DNA of 64,000 nucleotides from CAYWPG01 sp964460035 (GCA_964460035.1 CAYWPG010000007.1:55634-119633), one strand, 5' to 3'; numbered from the stretch's first letter, positions 26,525-36,142 are shown. The notes: generated by a model not told the origin, from the sequence alone. A program made the numbers and translations.

Positions 26525-27505
26525 TCAGGAATCCACCGTGAGCACGATCTTGCCCACTGCTTCGCGGCGCAGCAGCATATACATGGCGTCGGCTGCCTTC
26601 TCCAGCGGCAAGGTGTGACTGACGTGCGGCTTGAGCTTGCCTTCCTCGAACCAGGTCAGCATCTGGCGGAAATTAGCGGCATCCTTCTCCGGCTCGCGGC
26701 CGCGGAAAGCGCCCCAGAACACGCCCACTATGCTGCAGCCTTTCAATAGAGCCAGGTTCACCGGGAACTGCGGAATCCGTCCGCTGGCGAACCCTACCAC
26801 CAGCAGGCGGCCGTTCCAGTTGATCGCGCGCGTGCAGGCATCGAAGGCATCGCCGCCCACCGGATCGTAGATCACGTCCGCGCCCTGACCGCCGGTAAGC
26901 TCCTTAACGCGCTCCTTGAGATCTTCGCGGCTGTAGTTGATCAGCTCTTCGGCGCCATACTGCTTGGCCACCTGCAGCTTTTCGTCCGAACCGCCGGCGG
27001 CGATGACGCGCGCGCCCATGATGCGACCCAGTTCAACGGCCGCCAGGCCAACCCCTCCGCTCGCGCCCAGCACCAGCAGCGTCTCCCCCGGCTGCAGGTC
27101 GGCGCGCTGCTTGAGCGCATGCATGGAGGTGCCGTAGGTCATCGCAAAACCAGCGGCGGTAACGAAGTCCATGGAGTCGGGAATGCGCATCACGCGCGCG
27201 GCGTCCACCACCACTTCTTCGGCATAGCCGCCCCAGCCGGTCATAGCCAGCACGCGATCGCCGACCTTGACGTTGGTCACGCCCTCGCCCACTTCGGCAA
27301 TCGTGCCGGACACCTCGCCACCGGGAGAGAAGGGCATTTCCGGCTTGAACTGGTACTTGCCCTCGATAATCAGCGTGTCGGGGAAGTTGACCCCGCAGGC
27401 CCGCACTGCCACCTTCACCTGGCCCTTGCCCACCGGCGGCGACGGCAGCTCCTCGATAACCAGGCTCTCTGGCGGCCCGTACGCCTTGCACACTACAGCT
27501 CGCAT
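26525..27505 (-). CDS. NADPH:quinone oxidoreductase-like MDR protein
   Basis: A 326-residue medium-chain reductase of the zinc-free quinone-oxidoreductase group, predicted to reduce quinones or activated alkenes using NADPH. ATG 27505 follows GGAGGAG; the longer frame from 27586 has no site. Motifs are MRAVVCKAYGPPESLVIEE at the start, CGVNFPDTLIIEGKYQ, and the Rossmann motif LVLGASGGVGLAAVELG near residue 145. The PEMPFSPGGEVSGTI segment is characteristic of the acyl-CoA-pathway-associated QOR group. It lies convergent to the ligase at 24898. Confidence 0.9.
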   Translation of the reverse strand: MRAVVCKAYGPPESLVIEELPSPPVGKGQVKVAVRACGVNFPDTLIIEGKYQFKPEMPFSPGGEVSGTIAEVGEGVTNVKVGDRVLAMTGWGGYAEEVVVDAARVMRIPDSMDFVTAAGFAMTYGTSMHALKQRADLQPGETLLVLGASGGVGLAAVELGRIMGARVIAAGGSDEKLQVAKQYGAEELINYSREDLKERVKELTGGQGADVIYDPVGGDAFDACTRAINWNGRLLVVGFASGRIPQFPVNLALLKGCSIVGVFWGAFRGREPEKDAANFRQMLTWFEEGKLKPHVSHTLPLEKAADAMYMLLRREAVGKIVLTVDS

Positions 27506-27677
27506 TGACTCCTCCGACACGTCGCGTTCGTTGTGAGATAGCATGCTCGGGAGCAGCCAAGACGAATCCCCCTCCCGAGCGGACATAATGGGGACTCTAT
27601 GCTAGCACCGTTCAACTCGAAGTGAAGGCTGGAATCTGGTTGGCTTTGCATTGGCAAAGGCACTTGCAGGAGTTTAC

Positions 27678-28379
27678 ATGACCGAAATTTATCTCATCCG
27701 TCACGGCCAGGCCTCGTTCGGCACCGAGGATTACGACCGTCTCTCGCCCCGGGGGGAATACCAATGCGAGCTGCTCGGCAAACATTTCGCCTCCCAAGGG
27801 CTGGAGTTCGCCGCCAGCTACAGCGGTCCACTGCGGCGCCAGCGCGAGTCGGCGGCAATTAGCGATCGTCACTCCGGTCGCGATCCTGAGGCATGTACGG
27901 TGCTGGAGGCGTTTCGCGAGTACGACGCACGCGAGATTTTCAATGCCTATCTGCCGCAAGTCGTGGAAAAGCACCCGGAGTACGCCGCTGCCGCCGGCGG
28001 CCAGACCAACGATAGGCGCTTGTTCCAGCGCGCGCTGATGGCCGTGACCGCCGCCTGGATCGCCGATGCTCCGTGCGCGGAACCCATAGAACGCTTCAGC
28101 GAGTTTCGCCACCGCGTGCGCTCGGCGATAGAGGAACTGCTGGAGCGCCACGGCAGCCGCGAGCGCGTTGCGGTGTATACCTCAGGCGGCGTGATCGCGG
28201 TGGGCGTCGGCATTGCGCTGGGCCTTGACCCCGAGCGCACCATTGCTTTGAACTGGCAGGTGATCAACAGTGCGATTACGCGAATCCGCTATGGCCGTAC
28301 CGGCTATATGCTGGCAGGATTCAACAGTATTCCGCATCTGGAAAAAGAATACGATCCTGAGCTGATCACCATGCGTTGA
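27678..28379 (+). CDS. Histidine phosphatase family protein
   Basis: A 233-residue phosphoglycerate-mutase-fold phosphatase. The catalytic RHG motif is at the very N-terminus (IYLIRHGQASFG, His about residue 9) and the conserved Arg follows in YSGPLRRQRESA. A later active-site His is expected in this fold; the candidate region is VAVYTSGGVIAVGVG, where the usual His is not evident (TSGG in place of SHGG), so activity may be altered. ATG 27678 follows CAGGAG. It is upstream of the enoyl-CoA hydratase gene by 73 bp in the same direction. Substrate unknown. Confidence 0.82.
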   Translation: MTEIYLIRHGQASFGTEDYDRLSPRGEYQCELLGKHFASQGLEFAASYSGPLRRQRESAAISDRHSGRDPEACTVLEAFREYDAREIFNAYLPQVVEKHPEYAAAAGGQTNDRRLFQRALMAVTAAWIADAPCAEPIERFSEFRHRVRSAIEELLERHGSRERVAVYTSGGVIAVGVGIALGLDPERTIALNWQVINSAITRIRYGRTGYMLAGFNSIPHLEKEYDPELITMR

Positions 28380-28452
28380 TCGAGTTCCGCCGCGCGCGGC
28401 AAAACACCCGTGGTGCCCCTGTGCATCCGGGCGCCATCATTGAGGAAGAATC

Positions 28453-29211
28453 ATGCAAACAGAGCACATCGACGTCAGCGTCAACGACGCGATTATGACG
28501 ATTCGCATTCAGCGCCCCGAGAAGAAGAACGCTCTCACGACCGCCATGTACGGCGCGATGAAAGCCGCCGTCGAGGATGCGGCCCAGCGCGACGACGTGC
28601 GCGTGGTCCTGTTGCAAGGCACCGACGACTGCTTTACCGCAGGCAACGATCTGGGCGACTTCCAGCGCCGCGGACAATCCGACACCAACGAAGAGAGCGT
28701 CGCGCTGCGCTTCATCGGCTCGCTGATGGCGCTGGACAAGCCCGTGGTTGCCGCAGTGAACGGGCTGGCCATCGGGATCGGCGTCACCATGCTGCTGCAC
28801 TGCGATTTCGTCTACGTCGGCGAGTCCGCCGCCCTGCGCACGCCCTTCGTGGACCTGGGCCTGTGTCCGGAAGCAGCCTCCAGCCTGTTGCTGCCGCTGA
28901 TGGTGGGCGCTCGCCGCGCGGCGGACATTCTGCTGGCGGCTGACACTCTGAGCGGCTCCGAGGCAGTCGCCTGCGGCCTGGCCAACGCGGTTTTCGCGGA
29001 TAGTGAACTGATGCAGCGCGCACGAGAGCAGGCATTGAAGCTGGCGTCCAAGCCGCCCATGGCCATGCGCCAAAGCAAGCGCCTGCTCAAGCGTGCATGG
29101 GCCGAGCAGGTCCGCCAAACCATCGAGGTCGAGGGCCAGGTGTTCGGCGAGTTGCTGCGCTCGCCCGAAGCGCAGGCGATCATCGGCGCCTTCTTGGCGC
29201 CGAAAAAGTAG
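28453..29211 (+). CDS. Enoyl-CoA hydratase/isomerase family protein
   Basis: A 252-residue crotonase-fold enzyme that hydrates or isomerises enoyl-CoA. The oxyanion-hole segments are DDCFTAGNDLGDF (near residue 60) and NGLAIGIGVTMLLHCDFVY (near 102). The second region is RTPFVDLGLCPEAASSLLLPLMVG. The acidic pattern (ECI2-like NDLxDF and a Glu in LCPEAASS) fits an isomerase/hydratase of the ECI2 group better than classical EchA. It is probably involved in degrading unsaturated fatty acids or branched acids. A strong hairpin follows the stop. Confidence 0.9.
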   Translation: MQTEHIDVSVNDAIMTIRIQRPEKKNALTTAMYGAMKAAVEDAAQRDDVRVVLLQGTDDCFTAGNDLGDFQRRGQSDTNEESVALRFIGSLMALDKPVVAAVNGLAIGIGVTMLLHCDFVYVGESAALRTPFVDLGLCPEAASSLLLPLMVGARRAADILLAADTLSGSEAVACGLANAVFADSELMQRAREQALKLASKPPMAMRQSKRLLKRAWAEQVRQTIEVEGQVFGELLRSPEAQAIIGAFLAPKK

Positions 29212-29225
29212 CCGTCTTGAGTCGA

Positions 29226-29255
29226 AGCACGGAGCGGATGCTGCCGCTCCGTGCT
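29226..29255 (+). terminator. Hairpin after the enoyl-CoA hydratase gene
   Basis: AGCACGGAGCGG at 29226-29237 pairs perfectly with CCGCTCCGTGCT at 29244-29255 around a 6-nt loop, 15 bp after the stop. It is followed by CTTGCC, so the T-run is poor. Confidence 0.55.
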
Positions 29256-29344
29256 CTTGCCATGGCCCGCCTCAACCCAGGGCCTCTCGGCCGCTGCAGC
29301 GCCAAGAGTAAGGCTATGCGCTGCACAGGCAGGCACAGGCAGGC

Positions 29345-30622
29345 TCAGCCCGAGCGCACCGCCTTGGCCTGCCGCGGCCGCTGCCCGTCCTCGGGCCGGC
29401 GCTTGCCGCTGCCCTGCCGCCGCGGGCGCCGGTCGGCATCGCCGCCGCGGCGCTGCTGCGGACGGCGCGCTTCCCCAGGCATTTCCACCACGTTGGGGTC
29501 TGGCTCGAAGCCCGGTACCACCACCGAAGGAATAGTCTGCTTGAGCAGCTTCTGAATCGCGGCCAGATGCTTGCGCTCGTCCGCGGACACCAGCGACATC
29601 GCCATGCCCTGAGCACCGGCGCGGCCCGTACGGCCTATGCGATGGACGTAATCCTCCGGCACGTTCGGCAGCTCGAAATTGACCACGTACGGCAGCTGAT
29701 CGATATCCAGCCCCCGCGCGGCAATGTCCGTGGCCACCAGCGCCCGGATTGCGCCCCGCTTGAAGTCGCCCAGGGCTCGCGTGCGGGCACCCTGGCTCTT
29801 GTTGCCATGGATCGCCGCGGCGCTGATGCCATCCTTGCCGAGCTGCTCTGCCAGGCGGTTGGCGCCGTGCTTGGTGCGAGTGAACACCAGCACCTGCTGC
29901 CAGTTGCCGTCGCCAATCAGCTTGGAGAGCAGCGCCCGCTTACGCGCCTTGTCCACCGGATGCACGACCTGCGCCACACGCTCGGCGGCGGCGTTGCGCG
30001 GCGCGACATCGACCGCGGCCGGATTGTGCAGGAGACCTTCGGCCAAGCGGCGAATATCGTCCGAGAAAGTCGCAGAAAACAGCAGGTTCTGACGCTTGGC
30101 GGGGAGCAGCTTGAGCACGCGGCGGATGTCGTGAATGAATCCCATGTCGAGCATGCGGTCGGCTTCGTCCAGCACCAGGATCTCCAGCCTGGATAGGTCC
30201 ACCGTTCCTTGACCCGCATGGTCGAGCAAGCGGCCAGGAGTAGCCACCAGAATGTCCACGCCTTTGCGCAGCGTCTCTATCTGCGGGTTGATGCCTACCC
30301 CGCCGAAAATGGCCGTCGATTTCAGCGATAAGTACTTCCCGTACGTCCGCACGCTCTCCAGCACTTGCGCCGCCAGCTCGCGCGTCGGCGTCAGCACCAA
30401 CGCCCGCGGCTCGCGCAGACTGGGCCCGCGCCGCAGCAGTTCGAGCAACGGTAATGTGAATCCGGCCGTCTTGCCGGTACCGGTCTGCGCCGCGGCAAGC
30501 AGATCACGCCGCTGCAACACGAGAGGAATGGCTTTGTGTTGAATGGGCGTCGCGCGCTCATAACCCTGCTCGGCAACGGCGCGCACGATGTCGGGCGCTA
30601 GCCCGAGAGATGCGAATGGCAT
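29345..30622 (-). CDS. rhlE: DEAD-box ATP-dependent RNA helicase, RhlE-like
   Basis: A 425-residue cytoplasmic helicase that remodels RNA, usually in ribosome assembly or RNA decay and often cold-induced. Motifs in order are the Q motif (GYERATPIQHKAIP), I AAAQTGTGKTAGF, Ia PTRELAAQV, II LVLDEADRMLDMGF, III FSATFS, IV VFTRTKHGANRL, V ATDIAARGLDIDQLP and VI HRIGRTGRAG. The C-terminal tail beyond residue 375 is basic and low in complexity (RRPQQRRGG, RRPRRQGSGKRRP), typical of RhlE proteins. Confidence 0.94.
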   Translation of the reverse strand: MPFASLGLAPDIVRAVAEQGYERATPIQHKAIPLVLQRRDLLAAAQTGTGKTAGFTLPLLELLRRGPSLREPRALVLTPTRELAAQVLESVRTYGKYLSLKSTAIFGGVGINPQIETLRKGVDILVATPGRLLDHAGQGTVDLSRLEILVLDEADRMLDMGFIHDIRRVLKLLPAKRQNLLFSATFSDDIRRLAEGLLHNPAAVDVAPRNAAAERVAQVVHPVDKARKRALLSKLIGDGNWQQVLVFTRTKHGANRLAEQLGKDGISAAAIHGNKSQGARTRALGDFKRGAIRALVATDIAARGLDIDQLPYVVNFELPNVPEDYVHRIGRTGRAGAQGMAMSLVSADERKHLAAIQKLLKQTIPSVVVPGFEPDPNVVEMPGEARRPQQRRGGDADRRPRRQGSGKRRPEDGQRPRQAKAVRSG

Positions 30623-30846
30623 AGATGATCAAGAGGTTCCTAACGCCTGTCTGCGCGATGCGCGACCGGTCCAGGCGAATTGAAGATCGGGCGCCGCGCC
30701 ACGCCACCATAGCGTGCGCACGACGACGCGGGGCATCCCACCCCGTACTCACCGCAAGGAAGGCGCAGACCGGAGTGCGCAGCGGCAACGTGGCGGCAGT
30801 ATACAGGCTGCCGGCCTTTGCACAAGCGAATTATCGCCAGTCGCGA

Positions 30847-31335
30847 CTACTCCTCGGCTTCCGCGACGCGCTCCCCATCGGCCAGCCGGGGCAGGAATTT
30901 CGCCGCGCGGATGGTGCGCTCCAGCCAGTTCAACTCGTCGCGGTTAGCGGCAACGGATTCGTGAGCGGCCGGCACGGAATAAGAGAAAACCGCCAGGCGC
31001 AGATAGTGTGGAAGCTTGCCGGTCAAAAACCAGGAATGCAGGATCATGGGCTGTCCTTCCTCCCGAATCCGCTCCTGCGTACGCACGAGCAAGCGGCCGG
31101 AGGGCAGGCGCTCGATTCTCTCCTCCCCCACCTCCGCCACTTCCATCAGCAAGCCCTGCGCAAAGTCGTCGGCCTCCCCTTCCACTTCGAAGGTCGCCAC
31201 ATCCAGGCGCAGCGTGCCGCTGTCGGCACGATCGGCGTAGAACACCCCGCCCTCGTCGTCGTGCTCCTCCTGCCAATGCGCGGGCACTTCGAAGCTCACG
31301 CGGCCATTGTCGAAGCTGATGGTCTTCGCCTTCAT
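30847..31335 (-). CDS. Conserved hypothetical protein, 162 residues
   Basis: Function unknown. The small acidic protein begins MKAKTISFDNGRVSFEVPAHWQEEHD and has no signal peptide or membrane helix. The N-terminal pattern (VSFEVPAHWxxE...GVFYAD) resembles families that bind to or insert as beta-sheet domains, but none could be named. It sits between hisC (31370) and rhlE, all on the minus strand, 34 bp from hisC, so it may be cotranscribed with hisC. Confidence 0.65.
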   Translation of the reverse strand: MKAKTISFDNGRVSFEVPAHWQEEHDDEGGVFYADRADSGTLRLDVATFEVEGEADDFAQGLLMEVAEVGEERIERLPSGRLLVRTQERIREEGQPMILHSWFLTGKLPHYLRLAVFSYSVPAAHESVAANRDELNWLERTIRAAKFLPRLADGERVAEAEE

Positions 31336-31369
31336 CGCAAACGTCTCTCTGCCTCGCCGCCACTGCGCA

Positions 31370-32443
31370 TCAGGCGCCGGCCTGTGTCCCTAGCAACTGC
31401 GCCAGCACGTCGGTCAGCATCCGGCACTGCTCTTCGGTGCCGACGGTGATGCGCAGAAACTGATCGATGCGTGGCTGTCGGAAATGGCGTACCAGGATAT
31501 TGCGCGCGCGCAGCGCCTGGGCAAGGTCTGCGGCGTCATGCGCTGGATGGCGCGCGAACACGAAGTTGGCTGCCGACGGCAGCACCTCGAAGCCAAGCTC
31601 GCGCAGGCGAGCGCTCAACCGCTCGCGACTGTCGATAACGGCCTTGCAGGTGCGTTCGAAGTAGTCCCTATCCTCCAGCGCCGCCACGGCGCCGGCCACC
31701 GCCAGGCGATCCAGCGGATAAGAGTTGAAGCTGTTCTTGACGCGATCCAGCGCCTCCACGAGATGCTGCTGTCCCATCGCGAAGCCCACGCGCAATCCCG
31801 CCAGCGCGCGCGACTTGGACAAGGTTTGAATCACGAGCAGGTTGGGCAGCCGTTCGATCAGGGCAACGGCCGACTGGCCACCGAAATCCACATAGGCCTC
31901 GTCGATCACCACCACCGAGTCGGGGCAGCCGCGCGCCAGCGCCTCGATCTGATCCAGGCCCAGCAACCGGCCCGTGGGCGCGTTGGGATTGGGCAGGATC
32001 ACGCCCCCGTTGGGCACCAAGTAATCCTCGATCCGGATCTCAAACGTGTCGGTGAGCGGCACCGTGCGGTACTCGATGCCATAGAGTTCGCTGTAGACCG
32101 GATAGAAGCTGTAAGTGATGTCGGGAAACAGCAGCGGCCGCTCGTGCTTGAGCAGCCCGAGGAAGGTATGCGCGAGCACTTCGTCGGAGCCGTTGCCGGC
32201 GAACACCTGCGAGGGCTCTATACCGTAGTAGCGGGCGACCGCCACGCGCAGCGCTTCGCTGCTCGGTTCCGGGTACAGCCGAAGCGACTCGTTGGCCGCC
32301 GCCTGAATAGCCGCGAGGGCCCGCGGCGACGGCGGATAGGGAAACTCGTTGGTATTGAGCTTGATCAGGTTGTCGATCTTGGGCTGTTCGCCCGGCACGT
32401 AGGGCGTCAGTCCGTGGACAATGGGGCTCCAGTAGCGGCTCAT
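31370..32443 (-). CDS. hisC: Histidinol-phosphate aminotransferase
   Basis: A PLP-dependent class II aminotransferase that converts imidazole acetol phosphate and glutamate to histidinol phosphate in histidine synthesis. From ATG 32443 (GGAAGGA site) it is 357 residues, as expected; a longer frame to 32575 lacks a site. Motifs include IKLNTNEFPYPPSP near residue 27, AGNGSDEVLA near 80, PNAPTGRLLG near 155, VVIDEAYVDFGG near 180 and the PLP-lysine segment QTLSKSRALAGLRVGFAMG near 212. It is a solitary copy, not in a his operon, so a paralogue acting on another amino acid is also possible. Confidence 0.9.
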   Translation of the reverse strand: MSRYWSPIVHGLTPYVPGEQPKIDNLIKLNTNEFPYPPSPRALAAIQAAANESLRLYPEPSSEALRVAVARYYGIEPSQVFAGNGSDEVLAHTFLGLLKHERPLLFPDITYSFYPVYSELYGIEYRTVPLTDTFEIRIEDYLVPNGGVILPNPNAPTGRLLGLDQIEALARGCPDSVVVIDEAYVDFGGQSAVALIERLPNLLVIQTLSKSRALAGLRVGFAMGQQHLVEALDRVKNSFNSYPLDRLAVAGAVAALEDRDYFERTCKAVIDSRERLSARLRELGFEVLPSAANFVFARHPAHDAADLAQALRARNILVRHFRQPRIDQFLRITVGTEEQCRMLTDVLAQLLGTQAGA

Positions 32444-32681
32444 CGCATCCTTCCAGACTCGGTGTGATAGCACATGATAGCGGTGCGGCGCGGGCGGCGG
32501 AATCGGCCAGGGCGATCGGCCTCTGACGAAACGCCCGCCCCTGCGGCCGCGCACGCCGCGCGCAAAACCGGGCATTTCCTCATTGCCGACGGATTAACGC
32601 AAGCGTCCACCCAAAAGCGGTGGCAAGTCGCCCGGCCGTTGGTGCCCAGCGACAAGCCGGGTCGCTGCTCTGTACAACCAC

Positions 32682-33581
32682 TCAATCCGGGGCCACGGCG
32701 ACATCGGGGCGGCGCCGGCTCCAGAAGCGCACACGGCGGAACGTCATCTCGCACAGCGCCACGCCGGCAATGGTCAGGGCAGCGCCCACGATCAGCGGCA
32801 ACGTGAGCTGCTCGCCCAGCAGCAACACCGCCAGTCCTATGGCGATCACCGGCGCCAGCAGGGTAAAGGGGACCACATGACTGACCGGGTTGCTGTTGAT
32901 CAGCGTGTACCAAAGCGTGTAGGCAACGAGACTTGCGCCAACGACGATGTACCCCAGCGCCAGCCACTCCGTCGCCGTCGCCGCGCTCAGGCTTTGCAGC
33001 TGCCCCTGCTCCAGCAGCGCGGAGGCCAGCAGCAGCTGCGGCACCGCGAACACGGCCATCCAAGCGGTGAGCATGTAGGGGTCGAAAGGGCCGTAATGCT
33101 TGATGACGCTATTGCCGACCGCCCAGGCAAACGCGCCCGCGACCACGATCAATAATCCGACCCAGTCGCCCGCCACCTGCGGCGCCCCCGCGAGCACGAC
33201 TACGCCCGCAAAAGCGATCAATGTGCCTAGCAGGCGGCGCCACCCCAGCCTGTCGCCGAACAACAAGACCGCCAGCAAGGTGCTGAACGGCACCCCGAGC
33301 TGGGTAGCGATGGCCGCGGTGGACGCCTCCACGCGCGCGACACCGGCGAACATCAGCCCGAAGTGCAGACCGCCCAAGGCGATGGACACGGCCAGTACCG
33401 GCCAGAAGCTGCGCGGCGGCAACCAGCCTACGAAGGGCAGCATCACCGCAGCGACCGCGGCGAAGCGCAGCGCAACCAGGAATATCGGCGGGAACACGGC
33501 TGTCGCCAGCTTTACCGCTATGAAGTTGCCTCCCCACAGTGCGGCAACCACCAACGCCATCAGCACGTATCGCGCCTGCAT
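32682..33581 (-). CDS. EamA/DMT-superfamily transporter
   Basis: A 299-residue inner-membrane exporter of the drug/metabolite transporter superfamily with about ten hydrophobic helices and two EamA repeats. It starts MQARYVLMALVVAALWGGNFIAVK, a typical first helix with the WGGNF motif. ATG 33581 with GAGGTG upstream is chosen over the GTG at 33587. The substrate (amino acids, other metabolites) cannot be predicted. It is followed after about 240 bp by hisC on the same strand. Confidence 0.88.
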   Translation of the reverse strand: MQARYVLMALVVAALWGGNFIAVKLATAVFPPIFLVALRFAAVAAVMLPFVGWLPPRSFWPVLAVSIALGGLHFGLMFAGVARVEASTAAIATQLGVPFSTLLAVLLFGDRLGWRRLLGTLIAFAGVVVLAGAPQVAGDWVGLLIVVAGAFAWAVGNSVIKHYGPFDPYMLTAWMAVFAVPQLLLASALLEQGQLQSLSAATATEWLALGYIVVGASLVAYTLWYTLINSNPVSHVVPFTLLAPVIAIGLAVLLLGEQLTLPLIVGAALTIAGVALCEMTFRRVRFWSRRRPDVAVAPD

Positions 33582-33626
33582 CTTCACCTCATATCCAGGC
33601 CTGGAGGTTCCCCGGCTCCGCGCGTG

Positions 33627-34529
33627 TCATGGCACGGCCGAACCGGAGCGATGCGCGACGAACCGCAGCCCCTTGCGCGGCCGCGGCTGCGCACCTCGGT
33701 CGCGGACGTAGACCTTGGTGAACTCGGCTCCGAAGCAGAGGATCTGGGCCGAATAGTAAACCCACAGCAGCAAGACGGCGAGCGATCCGGCTGCGCCGTA
33801 GACGGAGGCGAAGGAGCCGCGCCCCAGATACTCGCCAATGACAAAACGCCCTGCCGCGAACAGCAGACCGCCGAACAGCGCGCCCACAATCACGTCTCTC
33901 CACGCCAACGTGACGTTGGACAGAGCCTTGAGCAGAGCCCCGAACACCACCGTAACGACCACCAACCCTCCCAGCAGATCGAGAACGTAAACCAGTACGC
34001 CGTGGGCCAGCGAGAGCGCATCGCTCAACAGGCGGGTCATGAGCGTGACCAAGGTGCTGATCAGCAGCGATACCAATAGCAGAAACCCGGTCCCCGCCAC
34101 CATCAGCACAGAGAAAAAATAATCCCTCAGCGTCCCCAGCCAAGAACGATCCGGGCGGGGCTCTATGCCCCAGATGCGGTCAAAGGCGGTCTGCAGCGCG
34201 CCGAACAGCCAGGACGCGCCGATCGCCAGCAACATCGTGCCAATCAACGTAGCCACGATGCCGGTCCCCGGCTCGCGACTGCGCCGCACCATCTCCTCCA
34301 CGGCCGCCGCCCCTTCCGCGCCGACCAGGTCGCGCAGCTGGCGGTACACTTCCCCTTCTGCGGCCTCGGCACCGAACACCAGCCCGGCAACGCTGATCGC
34401 GATAACGAACAGCGGGGCGATGGAGATCATGCTGTAAAACGAGATAGCCGCTCCCATGAACGGCACCCCGTCGTTGACCGCTTCGGACGCAGCCTGTCGC
34501 AACAGACGCACCAGCCTGGGGGTCTTCAT
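33627..34529 (-). CDS. YihY/BrkB-family inner-membrane protein
   Basis: A 300-residue polytopic membrane protein, formerly annotated as ribonuclease BN or BrkB, now of uncertain function. ATG 34529 follows GAGAG; the frame starting at 34601 is not supported. About six hydrophobic segments, beginning AAISFYSMISIAPLFVIAISVAGLVFG, are spaced as in the family. The signature WLFGALQTAFDRIWGI and the C-terminal YGAAGSLAVLLLWVYYSAQILCFGAEFTKVY match. The transcribed direction is opposite to the metallophosphatase at 34687. Confidence 0.9.
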   Translation of the reverse strand: MKTPRLVRLLRQAASEAVNDGVPFMGAAISFYSMISIAPLFVIAISVAGLVFGAEAAEGEVYRQLRDLVGAEGAAAVEEMVRRSREPGTGIVATLIGTMLLAIGASWLFGALQTAFDRIWGIEPRPDRSWLGTLRDYFFSVLMVAGTGFLLLVSLLISTLVTLMTRLLSDALSLAHGVLVYVLDLLGGLVVVTVVFGALLKALSNVTLAWRDVIVGALFGGLLFAAGRFVIGEYLGRGSFASVYGAAGSLAVLLLWVYYSAQILCFGAEFTKVYVRDRGAQPRPRKGLRFVAHRSGSAVP

Positions 34530-34686
34530 TGTGCTCTCGCATAGTCCGTCGCATGTGGCATGCCGTTTCGACTGATTTTGCGGCGCGGGAAGAGGATCCA
34601 AAACGCCGGACCATACGGCGGGGGTAATCGCGCCGCCGGCGTATCTGCGGTAAGGTGGGCCTTAATCAGGAAACGTCGATATAGCG

Positions 34687-35424
34687 ATGATCCTAAATCC
34701 GCCATACAAGCGCCTTGAACGAAACCGGTACGGACGCGATCTCGTCATCGGGGATATTCACGGGCACTTCACCCGCGTCGAGCGCGAGCTGGACAGGGTG
34801 GGATTCGACCCCGGCAAGGACAGGCTGATCTGCGTTGGCGACCTGGCCGATCGCGGACCGGAGAGCGTGCGCGCCATCGAATGGCTCAAGAAGCCTTGGT
34901 TTTTCGCAGTAATGGGCAATCACGACGCGTCGGTCCTGAATCGCTTCGGACTGTTGAGCGCGAGGTTCGAGCTGTGGATCAACTATCATGACTGGCTGGA
35001 CATGCTCGGGCGCAGCGAACGCGAAGAGCTCGCCATGTTGTTCGCGGCGCTGCCCTGGGCGCTGGAGGTCGAAACCGCTCGGGGCGCGGTGGGCATAGTG
35101 CATGCCGAAGTCCCCCAGCGCTTCAAGCGCTGGCAGGACTTCGTGGCGGCCCTGGACGACGAGGAGATCCGCTCGTTGGCCTGCAGCAGCCGCACGCTGG
35201 CGCGGCAAGCGAAGGACATAGGCCACCCGTGGGCGGCCGCGGGGGAGCCGGTGCAGGGAATCGAGTGGACCATCCATGGACACACCCCGCGCCCGGGCTG
35301 TCAGCCCGGGCAGCTCGCCAACAGGTTATGGATAGACACTCGCGGCTGGCATGACGGACCGAGCCGAAACGGAGAGCCGCGTTTCACGCTGGTCGATGTC
35401 AACGATCCGCTGACCCCGCTATAG
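34687..35424 (+). CDS. Serine/threonine-type metallophosphoesterase
   Basis: A 245-residue calcineurin-like phosphoesterase, most like bacterial PrpA-type protein phosphatases and Ap4A hydrolases. Metal-binding motifs are in order: GDIHG (near residue 21), GDLADRGPES (near 53), AVMGNHDASVLNRFG (near 76) and WTIHGHTP (near 195). It would hydrolyse phosphoprotein or dinucleoside polyphosphate substrates in the cytoplasm. It is divergent from the BrkB-like gene and ends 37 bp before the convergent slyD. Confidence 0.88.
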   Translation: MILNPPYKRLERNRYGRDLVIGDIHGHFTRVERELDRVGFDPGKDRLICVGDLADRGPESVRAIEWLKKPWFFAVMGNHDASVLNRFGLLSARFELWINYHDWLDMLGRSEREELAMLFAALPWALEVETARGAVGIVHAEVPQRFKRWQDFVAALDDEEIRSLACSSRTLARQAKDIGHPWAAAGEPVQGIEWTIHGHTPRPGCQPGQLANRLWIDTRGWHDGPSRNGEPRFTLVDVNDPLTPL

Positions 35425-35460
35425 CGTTAGCGCGACTGCACGTGCTGGGCTGCGCCGGCC

Positions 35461-35943
35461 TCAGTGGGCGTGGCCGCCAGGCCCGTGGACATGCCCATGG
35501 GCCACCTCGTCAGGGTCGGCCTCCCGCACCCCGACGACCTCCACATCGAAGACCAGCGTGCGGCCCGCGAACGGGTGATTCAGATCCACATCGGCCATGA
35601 ACTTGCCAACCTTTACCACGCGCACCTGGCGCGGCCCCTGCTCGGTATGGACAACCGCCGTCATGCCCGGCGCCCAGCGCTTGGCGCCGTGCAGGTGTTT
35701 CACCGGCACGCGCTGAGTAAGGCCTTCGCGCCGCTCGCCATACCCCTTCTCCGGCGGCACCGTCACTGACAGCACCGCACCCGGCTCCTGTCCGGCCAAT
35801 GCTTCTTCCAAACCTGAGATGATGTTCCGATGACCGTGCAGATAAGCCATCGGCTCGCCGCCGCGAGAGGTTTCCAGCTCCGCGCCGGTCTCGTCCTTCA
35901 ACGTGTAATGGAACTGCACAACTGTATCTTTTGCGATCTTCAT
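35461..35943 (-). CDS. slyD: FKBP-type peptidyl-prolyl isomerase SlyD
   Basis: A 160-residue cytoplasmic folding helper that isomerises prolyl bonds and binds nickel. The FKBP core runs to about residue 75 with an inserted IF domain (RVPVKHLHGAKRWAPGMTAVVHTEQGPR). The N-terminus MKIAKDTVVQFHYTLKDETG and NIISGLEEALAGQEPGAVLSVTVPPEKGYGE are characteristic. The tail is histidine-rich (HGHVHGPGGHAH), shorter than in Escherichia coli, and is the metal-binding part. It may support [NiFe]-enzyme or Tat substrate maturation elsewhere. Confidence 0.94.
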   Translation of the reverse strand: MKIAKDTVVQFHYTLKDETGAELETSRGGEPMAYLHGHRNIISGLEEALAGQEPGAVLSVTVPPEKGYGERREGLTQRVPVKHLHGAKRWAPGMTAVVHTEQGPRQVRVVKVGKFMADVDLNHPFAGRTLVFDVEVVGVREADPDEVAHGHVHGPGGHAH

Positions 35944-36142
35944 AATCTCGTGAGCCTAATGCCTATCTGTTGGAGCCTGCCTGGTAAGGCAAGCCGCATA
36001 TTGTGGCCGCATACGCCGTGCGCGGACAGTACCCTAGGCGGGGCGGCAGCGAGCCTCGTACGCGGTCTGCTGCCACAGCTCGGGTACCGGAGGCCCGCGC
36101 CATGGACTTGCCCACGCGGCGCGACAATCCCATCATTCGGGC

